NCBI GenBank assembly: GCA_038496445.1
Contig: JALMLS010000430.1
Coordinates: 1 to 29,521, forward strand
DNA from: Trichosphaerium sp. ATCC 40318
Taxonomy: Eukaryota; Discosea; Flabellinia; Trichosidae
Direction: 5' to 3'
Length of the DNA: 29,521 nucleotides
The notes under the pieces were generated by a model, which saw nothing but the letters and a program-made list of their open reading frames with translations, was not told where the DNA came from and did not search any database. The position numbers and the translations under genes are program-made. Of this stretch, positions 21,336 through 29,521 are shown piece after piece (the first letter of the stretch is position 1; the number at the start of each line of letters is the position of its first letter).

Positions 21336-22975
21336 ATGAGTGAGCCGAAGAGGACTAAGGAAAATGAGAGCTTTGTAAATGACAGTGCTTATATAGATAA
21401 GGTGTATGGTGCGTGTGTAGTTTAAACCTATCTACAACTTTTGTATTTATTCTAGTACAGCAGAAATCAGTCGCGACACTGCTTTGGTGTTGCCAGAAGA
21501 TAACTCTTCCAGTAACGAAAAGGCGAATACCAACACTATTATTCAAACAGATATCCAAACAGTAGTGTGTCCAAAGCAATGGTACGTGTACTCCTCTGCC
21601 AAGCCAGTACAATTTTGACTATTCTAGGATTCCTACGTCAGACCTAGACCCACTGATTATATTCAAACATTGTGGTCGTCGATTTGAGTTTACGAAAGAG
21701 CAACTTCTAAAGTATGAGGATTCTATGTTTGCACAACGTTTTATAAGAAGAGTGCTCCAAACGCCAAACAATCTGATATTTGAACTAAACGACGTGTACG
21801 TTGATTGATACTAGAGTTTTTGCTCACTACCAACAAACAGGCGCTATTCGTCTGTCTTTCCAACAATCATGGAGATAATGAAACAGCAAAACCCGCAATT
21901 ACCAACAGGCGATGCAGCTAAAGTTAAAGAAGTGAATGACGCACTGAACTATTTCGGTGTGCGACTTCCAGGGAGTACGCTATGGCTAAAAGTTTGGTCT
22001 AACTTGTGTGTTCAGGCTTGTCGCCGTCAAATACTTTCGCTGCTATACAGGAGCTTTTGGATAGCCTGAACGCTAACTCAGTCTTACAAAACAGAGTAAG
22101 TTGATTGAGATGAATTGGTTATTAACATATTCAATAGGCTAATTTGGGCGAATTTGATTACGTATTCAATTTGGATCCCTCAACGGAATATTTACTGTCA
22201 GCCAATGCTACAGCAATATTAAATGAATATTGCAACAATTGTGACTTTGCTTTGGTACAAAATCCTTCATGAACCGCAAATAACGTTACGTGTTTAGTCG
22301 TACAAAATTGAAGCAAATTCTTTCTACTTTATGTGGGATGACTCAAACATAAGCGACGATATTAAAAAAAATGCCTACGAGAATATTAAGAAAGGAAGTT
22401 TTCATCAGTGCAACAGCTTATGTATGAAAGTTCTGTTTTCACTATTAACTGTATCTAGGCGAGAGGTTGTGGGCAACCGCTGTGTTTGTAAACTGGCAGC
22501 CTGTTAGAGCATATGACATAGCCATTGCCAATGCATATGAAGAACAGGTTGACAAACAAGCTTACGAGTTTGGTTTTTCGATAACGAATACTGAACGCCA
22601 AATCACAGGCGTGGTGCTAAACATTCACTTTGACATATCCATGTGCGTATCTGGTATAATAGCTCAAACCTCATTTGTTTACTAGCCATGGCGACTTTTT
22701 TCTCAAATCAGGTTCTCTGCATACGCAAAAATTAGAAGAGCACGTGTGGGCAAAATGTCGAAAATCAGTACGTAAAGAAAATCAAGCCCATCTAATTGTT
22801 TTCAAAGAAAATTGTTCGTCGCAATGGCGTGCATGAGGGCAAACTGTACGCTTTTTGGTTCGAGGTAAAAAGTGTGGGTACCCTAGTTTCGGAGCATATC
22901 CAAACAAAGATGCAAGCACGCGACATTGTACAAGAACCAAGACCAGAAGAAGATCTACTTTTGCCAAACATTTAA
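21336..22975 (+). CDS. Type 2 (diverged BTB-like) gene, 'a' subtype, 10 exons
   Basis: Exons: 21336-21408, 21461-21581, 21628-21795, 21841-21974, 22016-22095, 22138-22254, 22298-22421, 22459-22642, 22686-22767, 22808-22975; 1251 nt, 416 aa, in frame. The start MSEPKRTKENESF recalls type 1 but lacks the long lysine run. Exon 2 is polar. Exons 3-4 carry the BTB-like half-motifs IIFKHCGRRFEFTKEQLL and FPTIMEIM..ALNYFGVRLP. Exon 6 (117 nt) and exon 8 (184 nt, CERLWATAVFVNW) match the gene at 1356 in length and phase. The C-terminus VSEHIQTKMQARDIVQEPRP has a decayed copy at 28497-28644. Intron 1 has a tandem acceptor (CAGCAG), so one alanine-coding codon is optional. It ends 134 bp before a type 1 'a' gene. 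Confidence 0.8.
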
Positions 22976-23003
22976 AAAACAGTCTGCAACAGCGCAAAGA
23001 GTT

Positions 23004-23009
23004 AATAAA
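23004..23009 (+). promoter_or_regulatory. AATAAA polyadenylation signal of the gene ending at 22975
   Basis: AATAAA lies 29 nt after the TAA; the matching signal at 28699-28704 follows the exon remnant at 28644. A second AATAAA (23079-23084) lies just before the next ATG. Confidence 0.5.
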
Positions 23010-23109
23010 AACATCAAAATGGTCTCTTTTTACAAGTACTTGCTTAATCAACGCATTTAAGTGGTTGTAACGGTATTAAATAAAATTAAGCTGAAACAAC
23101 GACATCGTA

Positions 23110-24627
23110 ATGTCTGAACCACAAAAAAAGAAGAGAAAGCTCAACCCCAAGACTGAACCAACCGCAGCAAATACAAAAACGTTAGTAGCACCAAAAGAAA
23201 GTGCGATACAGTTTAAATGTGGTGAGTTTAGCTTCACACTATCGGAGGAGCTTCTCAACGCGTATCCATCATCTCTTTTTGCGTCAAAAGTACATTTTGA
23301 ATCACTACAAGATAATTCATCAGCACCAACCATTTTGGAGGAATGTAAGTACGTGCGAAGACTCTGTAGTATTTATAGATGCATTTTTTAACCAAAATCA
23401 GCCATTCAAAGTATCTACCGACAATCTTGAGTTTGATGAAAAGTGAAATACTGTCGAGTATAGAAGATCCTGCAAATTTATGGTTTGCAGCTGAATACTA
23501 TGGTGTACCTGTCGAATGGGAAAAACTAAATATGTTTGTGGGCACGTACATGTTATTATTCATGGCTTACGACAATCTAGTAAACAAACTTCCAATTGTG
23601 GCAACTACGTTCCTTTTCAAAAAAATACAAAAAAAGTTCAAGTCCGTTGCATCTACCCTAAGAAAAGCAGTAAGTTCTTACTGCAAGAACTACCAACACA
23701 TTTTGATCTTAAATACTAGGCGGCTGTTGGTAGAACTATGACTATTATTGGTGATGAAAAAGACTGTTTATTTATACAGACAAGATATGGTAGAACTGCC
23801 TTAAAAAAGTACTGTGAAAGGGCTGCCTTGGTATGGCTCCAACAAGCTTCGCAGTACACTAACCTCGCTTATTAGCATATTAAATTTACAAAAAATACCG
23901 ATGAACGTTTTGAAGCAGCAATTTGTTGGAGTGATGACGATGTTGGGCCTGAACTTGTAGGGACGAGGTGTATTGCAGCAATTTCAGGAAAATTTTGGGA
24001 TTTTGCTAACTTGAGTATGCTTGTACTTGTGTTAATGTACCTTACCTGAAGTATGTTGTTTTAGCTGAAGAGTTATGGGCCAAATCTCAATACTACATAT
24101 GGAATACGGTATATGCAAAGAAACCACGGTTTCTTTCTGGCTATCTTCAACGAGGAACAATAGGAGCATCAACGTTTACAGTACTTTGTCGTGATTGGAA
24201 GTATGACAGACATGGCATAACCTGTGACTTTATGTTTGACACTCAGTACTGCATTCTCTATCCAATTATTTATTACTGACTTCTGTTACAGTCCAAAAGA
24301 TATTCCCAATGCATTGGACCTTGTGAAAAATGCACAAATGCGAAATAAGCTACGCCGGCTGATGTGTGCCTTCTTGGAAGTAGCAGTACGTTATCTTCGA
24401 TGTTTTACTCACAAAATCCCTTTTGTACTTACAAATTGCGCCAGACGTTTGTGGAAGAAAAAATCGTCAAAGAAGACGCATTTATCTTCATATTTACATA
24501 TCCAAAAATTGATGAATCTGTGCTTGATGATTATCTGCCTATCTACGATCCTGAACCTTATCAAAAAGATGAAACAATTCCTGAGACACTACATTTTCCA
24601 CACTTAGACTTTGTGCCTAAGAGATAA
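23110..24627 (+). CDS. Type 1 NLS-BTB family gene, 'a' subtype, 8 exons
   Basis: Exons: 23110-23348, 23402-23541, 23581-23669, 23720-23830, 23876-24014, 24065-24245, 24292-24385, 24445-24627; 1176 nt, 391 aa. MSEPQKKKRKLNP is an NLS. BTB motifs: FKCGEFSFTLSEELL, SKYLPTILSLMKSE, LWFAAEYYGVPVEW (Glu-Trp for Val-Trp). Exon 3 NKLPIVATTFLFKKIQKKF; exon 4 RYGRTALKKYCERAAL; exon 5 WSDDDVGPELV; exon 6 EELWAKSQYYIWNTVY, 181 nt; exon 8 ends in a long acidic/His-rich tail, LHFPHLDFVPKR. Intron 2 has a GC donor, is 39 nt and has no in-frame stop, so its retention would insert 13 aa and keep the frame. Introns 5 and 6 are almost identical to those of the gene at 26703. It is the downstream partner of the type 2 gene at 21336. 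Confidence 0.86.
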
Positions 24628-25016
24628 CTAATATGTATCACCTCAAGTGAATCAATAAACTACAGATGTAAGATTACGAATTAACCAATTCACAAGTTAC
24701 ATGAAGATAAATGATGCTAGTTTACCGAATACAGGAGGCGCCGAAGGATAGTTCCTAAGTTTTTTCGGTGATTGTTTTATTGTCTGCGACTTTAATAACA
24801 AGGGTCTCAGGCTTGTGACCAAGCGGTCAAGCGAAGAGACGGAGGTCTCCTCCAATGTGGTGTTGTTTTTGTTTCTAATGGACCATAGGATCTAGCGTTT
24901 CTAACGTTTTCTCACCGCCAACACAAAAAGTTTGATAGTGCATGTTACAAGTTCCTGTTTACGGACTCAAAATGACACTTTCATTTTCAATCAAAGCAAA
25001 CTTTTACGACAACAAC
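24628..25016. other. Intergenic spacer between tandem type 1 genes
   Basis: Contains a small hairpin-forming string near 24835-24852 (GAGAC, GTCTC) but no gene. An ATG at 24942 is in frame with the next gene and would add 25 residues before MSEP. Confidence 0.45.
24654..24659 (+). promoter_or_regulatory. AATAAA polyadenylation signal of the gene ending at 24627
   Basis: AATAAA lies 27 nt after the stop, in GTGAATCAATAAACTACA, which is shared with the gene ending at 28223. Confidence 0.55.
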
Positions 25017-26456
25017 ATGTCTGAACCTCAACAAAAGAAGCGAAAATTGAATCCAACAGCTGAAACAAGCGCAGCAAAAACAGAAAGCTCAATACAGTTT
25101 AAATGTGGCGATTTTAGCTTCACACTATCGAAGGAGCTTCTAAACGCGTATCCATCATCTTTTTTTGCGTCTAAAGTACATTTTGAATCACTACAAGAAA
25201 ATTCATCAACAACAACGCTTTTGGAGGAATGCAGGTGCGTGAAGACTCCTTCATAATTCACAATGTGTCGCTGATAACAAACCAGTCATTCAAAGTATCT
25301 ACCGACAATCTTGAGTTTGATGAAAAGAGAAAAACGCTCAAGTATAGAAGATCCTGCTGGTTTATGGTTTGCAGCTGAATACTATGGTGTACCTGTTCAA
25401 TGGGAAACACTAAATATGACTGTGGGCACGTGCTTGCAATGGTTAAGTAAGCTTACAACCAATCTAGCTAACAAGCTTCCAATTATGGTTATTACATACC
25501 TTCTATCAGAAATACAAAAAGAGTTTCAGGCCCTGGAATCTACCTTAAGAAGTGTCGTAAGCTTTTTTCTACTTACGCAGAATGCCAATCTTGTATATAG
25601 GCGGCTACAGGTAAAACTACAAGTGTTATCGGTAATGAAAAAGACTGCGTATTTGTCCATACAAAATTTGGCAGAACTGCTTTAGAAAAGTTCTGTGAAG
25701 ACTGTGCCTTGGTATGGTTCCAGCTGGTACTTGACAGTACAAACTAACCCATCTGTTAGCATGTTAAATATACAAAAGATAGCGAAGGAAAAATTGAAGC
25801 AACAGTTTGTTGGAGTGACGCTGAAGTTGGACCTCAACTTGTAAACAAGAGGGGTATTGATGCAATTGCAGGACAATTTTGGGATTTTAAAAACTTGAGT
25901 ATGTTCTTGATCTTTAAGTAAACTCCCTAATACTTGTTTTAGCAGAAGAGTTATGGGCCAAATCTCAGTATTGTACATGGCACACAATTTTTAACAAAAA
26001 AGAAGGGGTACGTCCGGAATATCTTGCTAAGGGAACACAAGGAGCATCAAGGTTTATTATACTTTGTCGTGATTGGAAGCATACCAGCGCAGCAAATATA
26101 CCTAATGATTTTATACTTAATACTCAGTACGTTGCTATAAAGTGTTTTTTATCTAACTATTTGTAGTCCAGATGATATAGCTAATGTAAAGGCGCTTGTG
26201 AAAAATCCACTCATGCGAGGAAAGCTTGTTGGTTTGCTTTGTATCCTGTTGCATATAGCAGTATGTTTAGCGTTTGTCTTTTATGTCATTCCTTATGCTA
26301 ACAATTGATTAGACGTTTGTGGAAGAAAAGATATACACTCCAAATGTATTTACCATCACATTGTCGTTTCCAAAAATTGATGAGGCTATGCTTGATGCCT
26401 ATCTACCTATCTATAGATCCACATATCAAAAAGACAAAACAGTACCTAGGATATAG
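25017..26456 (+). CDS. Type 1 NLS-BTB family gene, 'a' subtype, 8 exons
   Basis: Exons: 25017-25234, 25286-25425, 25468-25556, 25601-25711, 25760-25898, 25943-26126, 26167-26260, 26313-26456; 1119 nt, 372 aa. MSEPQQKKRKLNP is the NLS; the linker is short (about 20 residues). BTB motifs: FKCGDFSFTLSKELL, SKYLPTILSLMKREK, LWFAAEYYGVPVQW. Exon 3 NKLPIMVITYLLSEIQKEF; exon 5 WSDAEVGPQLV with Gly for the usual Cys (RGI for RCI); exon 6 EELWAKSQYCTWHTIF; exon 7 ends HIA in place of EVA. Intron 2 is GC-AG, 42 nt and stop-free, so it could be retained in frame. I chose 25017 over the in-frame ATG at 24942 because all siblings start at MSEP. No type 2 gene precedes it; it looks like a tandem copy of its neighbours. 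Confidence 0.84.
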
Positions 26457-26702
26457 GACATAATTATGTAAACCTAATACTAATGCAAACAATTTTAAAA
26501 CATTCCCTTGTTGTTATTCTTGTTGCTATGTGAATGTACAGCAAACAAACTTCAAGATTATATACAGACAAAGAATGCTGCAAAGCGTGAATGTGAACCT
26601 TAGAGATAGCACGTGTCTTCTGACCTTTCCTGATTAAGACTTCTCGAAAGAAGAATAGTATTGGAGTCAACAAACTAAGCAACTCCACTTCTGACGCCAA
26701 TC

Positions 26703-28223
26703 ATGTCTGAACGACAAAAAAAGAAGCGAAAATTGAATCCAACAGCTGAAACAAGCGTAACTAAAACAGAAGCATCAGTACAACCTATATTAAGCTCAAT
26801 ACAGTTTAAATGTGGTGATTTTAGCTTCACACTATCGAAGGAGCTTCTAAATGAGTATCCATCATCTCTTTTCGCGTCTAAAGTACATTTTGAGTCATTA
26901 CAAGATAACTCATCAGAAATAACGCTTTTGGAGGAATGCAGGTAGGAATCGCACGTAGACTAGTAGTGCTTACTTTTATTGATAAACCAGTCATTCAAAG
27001 TATCTATCGACAATCTTGAGTTTGATGAGAAAAGAAGCACAGACAAGTATTGAAGATCCTGCAAACTTATGGTTTGCAGCTGAATACTACGGTGTACCTG
27101 TTGTGTGGAGGCATATAAATATGCTTGTGGGCACGTGTGCGTTACTGTTTAGCGAACTAACAACAATCTAGTACACAAGCTTCCAATTGTAGCAACTACA
27201 TACCTTCTCAAAGAAATACAAAAAAAGTTGAGGTCTCTTGCATCTAAACTAAGAAAAGCAGCAAGTTCTTTCACTATGACTCTTTCGCCTGACAAAATGC
27301 TGACTTGATCTACTAGGCATTTGTTGGTAGAACTATGAGTGTTATTGGTAATGAAACAGACACTGTATTTGTTCAGACAAGATTTGGTAGAACTGCTTTA
27401 GAAAAGTACTGTGACAGCGCCGCCTTGGTACGTTCACAACTAGGGCTTCACAGTACAAACTAACCTCACTTATTAGCATGTTACATTTACAAAGAATAAA
27501 GATAACCGTTTTGAAGCAGCAATTAGTTGGAGTGATGACGATGTTGGGCCTGAAGTTGTAAAGAAGAGGTGTATTGCAGCAATTTCAGGAAAATTTTGGG
27601 ATTTTGCCAACTTGAGTATGCTTGTACTTGTGTTAATGTACCTTACCTGAAGTATGTTGTTCTAGCTGAAGAGTTATGGGCCAAATCTCAATACTACATA
27701 TGGAATACAGTATTCAAAAAAAAATATAGGCTACTACAAGGCTTTCTTCAACGGGGAACAAAAGGAGCATCAACGTTTACAGTACTTTGTCGTGATTGGA
27801 AGTATGACAGACATGGAGTAACATGCGACTTTATGTTTGACACTCAGTACTGCATTCTCTATCCAATTATTTATTACTGACTTCTGTTACAGTCCAAAAG
27901 ATATTCCCAATGCATTGGACCTTGTGAAAAATCCACAAATGCGGAAAAAGCTCCGTAATATAATGTGTGCCTTCTTGGAAGTAGCAGTAAGTTATCCTTG
28001 AGTTTTCTCAAAAAACCGCTAGCATTATTACTAACGCTGTGATAAGATGTTTGCACGAGAAAAGATAGTCAAAGAAGACGCATTTATCTTCATATTTCTT
28101 TATCCAAAAATTGATGAAGCAATGATTGATGCGTATCTGCCTATCTATGGTCCTGAACCTTATCAAACAGACGAAACAATTCCTGTGACACTTCACTTTC
28201 CACACTTAGACTTTGTAGACTAA
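26703..28223 (+). CDS. Type 1 NLS-BTB family gene, 'a' subtype, 8 exons
   Basis: Exons: 26703-26941, 26991-27130, 27172-27260, 27317-27427, 27477-27615, 27666-27846, 27893-27986, 28047-28223; 1170 nt, 389 aa. MSERQKKKRKLNP is the NLS. BTB motifs: FKCGDFSFTLSKELL, SKYLSTILSLMRKE, LWFAAEYYGVPVVW. Exon 4 RFGRTALEKYCDSAAL; exon 5 WSDDDVGPEVV; exon 6 EELWAKSQYYIWNTVF; exon 8 starts MFAREKI where siblings have TFVEEKI. Two introns have GC donors: intron 2 (GCACGT) and intron 3 (GCAAGT, where the gene at 23110 has GTAAGT). Intron 7 has TACTAAC. Exons 5-7 and the introns between them are nearly identical to those of the gene at 23110, whereas exon 2 and introns 1-4 differ more, which suggests gene conversion. 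Confidence 0.85.
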
Positions 28224-28263
28224 AAATTAAGTTTGTGTACAAGCTTAAGACAGTGAGTGAATC

Positions 28264-28269
28264 AATAAA
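28264..28269 (+). promoter_or_regulatory. AATAAA polyadenylation signal of the gene ending at 28223
   Basis: AATAAA lies 41 nt after the stop, in GTGAATCAATAAACTACA as after the gene ending at 24627. Confidence 0.55.
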
Positions 28270-28441
28270 CTACAACTTCATAGACGTATTAATTTAATCA
28301 AAGGAATTGACTACCAGTAATCCCAGTATTGAGCTTTCAGTACATTGTAGCAAGCAATATTAAACGTTGAATAAACATGATCGTACCCATTTTATCAACG
28401 AGGTATGGATTATTAAGGTTATGAGTAATGCCAAACTGAAA

Positions 28442-28496
28442 TTTGAATCAACACGTCTTGAAATGTGACACTTTAGTTTCACTGAACAAAATGACA
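28442..28496 (+). repeat. Dispersed intergenic element, copy 3 (partial)
   Basis: TTTGAATCAACACG, then GTGACACTTTAGTTTCACTG and AACAAAATGACA (28465-28496), as in the copies at 20133 and 16371, but without the TTTGACAC end. It abuts the truncated type 2 exon. Confidence 0.65.
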
Positions 28497-28644
28497 GTGC
28501 ATTATCTACGTAAATGAAACTTTCGCTATTTGGTTCAATATAAAAGATATGGCTACTACCGTTTCAGAGCATATTAAAGAAAAAATGCAAGCTCGGGAAA
28601 TCGTTCAAAGTCCCAGACACGAAGTTGCTGAAGAGGAGATTTAA
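28497..28644 (+). pseudogene. Type 2 'a' remnant: last exon only
   Basis: The frame reads NETFAIWFNIKDMATTVSEH, then IKEKMQAREIVQSPR, ending at TAA 28642-28644. It aligns with the last exon of the type 2 gene at 21336 (GKLYAFWFEVK, VSEHIQTKMQARDIVQEPRP, TAA at 22973-22975). An ATG at 28549 would allow a 31-aa peptide, but homology shows it is an internal codon. The following spacer also matches the one at 22976-23109, including ACATCAAAA and GCTT.ATTA.TCAACG.GTTTAAGTG-like blocks. All upstream exons are missing; the break coincides with the dispersed element. Confidence 0.75.
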
Positions 28645-28796
28645 TTCTCCCACAACAGGATTTGTATTTTTCGAAACAACATCTACAGTTCGACCTTAAA
28701 TAAACATCAAAAAAACAAGTAATTTTTTGTGCTTTATTAGTCAACGTGTTTAAGTGTCAAACCCTGAACATTTACTTATAATCAACCGTAACAATC

Positions 28797-29521
28797 ATGT
28801 CTGAACCACAAAAAAAGAAGCGAAAACTGAACCCAATCCCTGAAAAAAGCGTAGCAAAGACAAAAGCGTCAGTATCAACAGCACAAAGAGCAACACAGTT
28901 TAAATGTGGTGATTTTAGCTTCACACTATCGGAGGAGCTACTCAACGCGTACTCATCATCTCTTTTTGCGTCTAAAGTACATTTTGAGTCATTACAAGAT
29001 AATTCAGCTAAAATAACTCTGTTGGAGGAATGCAAGTACGTATGAGACTAATGCAAATACTAAGCTCCCTTGAAATAACGAAAAACCAGTCATTCAAAGT
29101 ATCTACCGACAATCTTGAGTTTTATGAAAAAAGAAGTACTGCCAAGTGTCGAAGATCCTGCAAATTTATGGCTTGCAGCTGAATACTATGGTGTACCAAT
29201 TCAATGGAAAAAACTAAATATGCTTGTGGGCACGTGCTTGTTATTATTCAGCGAACTTACAACAACGTAGCTAACAAGCTTCCTATTGTGGCAGTTACAT
29301 TCCTGTTAGCAGAAATACAAAAAGAGGTGACGGTCCTTGAATGCGCGCTACGAAAAGCAGTAAGCTTTTTTCTACAACTTACATATACATGAATTCTAAT
29401 TTATGTATTAGGCGGCCATTGGTATAACTACGAGGATTATTGGCAATGAAAAGATTGCGTATTTTTACAGACAAAATTTGGTAGAACTGCCTTAGAAAAA
29501 GTTTTGCAATGACTATTCTTT
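28797..29521 (+). CDS. Type 1 NLS-BTB family gene, 'a' subtype, 3' end outside the window; exon 4 irregular
   Basis: Exons: 28797-29035, 29090-29229, 29271-29359, 29412->29521. MSEPQKKKRKLNP is the NLS; BTB motifs are FKCGDFSFTLSEELL, SKYLPTILSFMKKE and LWLAAEYYGVPIQW (Leu for the usual Phe). Exon 3 is NKLPIVAVTFLLAEIQKEV. Intron 2 is GC-AG (GCACGT). In exon 4 the A-run at about 29448-29451 is one base shorter than in siblings (GAAAAGATTGCG), and a later A-run near 29494-29498 is one base longer, so the stretch between reads out of frame and meets a TAG. The gene may be recently broken, or both differences may be homopolymer errors near the end of the window. It is the downstream partner of the remnant at 28497-28644. 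Confidence 0.72.

Larger units (their letters stand above)
28224..28496. other. Intergenic spacer ending in dispersed element copy 3
   Basis: After the polyadenylation signal there is AT-rich sequence without a gene. It ends in the dispersed element, which runs straight into the type 2 exon remnant. Confidence 0.5.

Noticed and set aside
24790-24860. A tRNA-like string (GACCAAGCGGTCAAGCG) in the spacer before 25017
   Set aside because: It resembles a Leu/Ser tRNA D-arm, but no anticodon arm, T-arm (GGTTCRANYCC) or acceptor stem can be folded around it.
24942-25016. Upstream in-frame ATG adding 25 residues to the gene at 25017
   Set aside because: No sibling has such an extension and the MSEP start is conserved in nearly all type 1 copies.

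Overview
The window is nuclear DNA of a eukaryote. Every gene that can be built is cut by very short spliceosomal introns (about 37-75 nt, one of 107 nt). Donors are GTACGT, GTATGY, GTGCGT or GTAAGT, acceptors are mostly TAG, and a branch-site-like TACTAAC, CTAAC or CTGAC lies 5-20 nt before the acceptor. The DNA is AT-rich, the standard code is used, and AATAAA signals follow many stops. No bacterial operon, rRNA, tRNA or CRISPR was seen. The lineage cannot be named from sequence alone; a protist, an early-diverging fungus or an alga with compact introns is plausible.

Almost all of the window is one tandem array of a single superfamily, built here exon by exon. Type 1 genes (12 copies or remnants) have 8 exons and encode about 370-405 aa: a start like MSEPxKKKRKLNP (a classical monopartite nuclear localisation signal), a BTB/T1-like fold split over exons 1-2 (FKCGDFSF...LFASKVHFES, then SKYLPTIL..M, then WFAAEYYGVPI.W), a helical exon 3, and an unrecognised C-terminal region in exons 4-8 (W[ST]DxEVGPExV, EELWAKSQ, FLEVA/FLETA, PKIxExxLDxYLPIY). 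Type 2 genes (6 copies or remnants) share the splice-site plan but are strongly diverged, with weak or no nuclear signal and sometimes two extra 5' exons.

Layout: 1-581 3' end of a type 1 gene (+); 1356-3166 type 2 (+) then 3323-4866 and 5073-6553 type 1 (+); 6697-16002 an inverted block (-) with, in transcription order, type 1 at 16002-14471, type 2 at 13775-12416 plus type 1 at 12220-10766, and type 2 at 9724-8282 plus type 1 at 8147-6697; 16560-18710 a decayed type 2 plus a frameshifted type 1 (+); 19184-20013 a type 1 pseudogene (+); 21336-22975 type 2 (+) followed by type 1 genes at 23110, 25017, 26703 and 28797 (+, the last cut by the window edge), with a type 2 exon remnant at 28497-28644 before the last.

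The main observation is that each of the six type 2 genes or remnants is followed, on the same strand and after about 130-200 bp, by a type 1 gene, and that subtypes match: a 'b' form (type 1 with a 126-nt exon 4; type 2 with a 123-nt equivalent) fills the middle of the array, and an 'a' form (111 nt and 117 nt) flanks it. This suggests that type 2 + type 1 is the duplicating, perhaps co-functioning, unit. One possibility is a hetero-oligomer of BTB proteins in which type 1 carries the nuclear signal; that is inference. Other notable points are a GC-AG intron kept at the same site in seven paralogues, an intron loss, signs of gene conversion, stop-free introns of 3n length, and a dispersed intergenic element next to the decayed copies.
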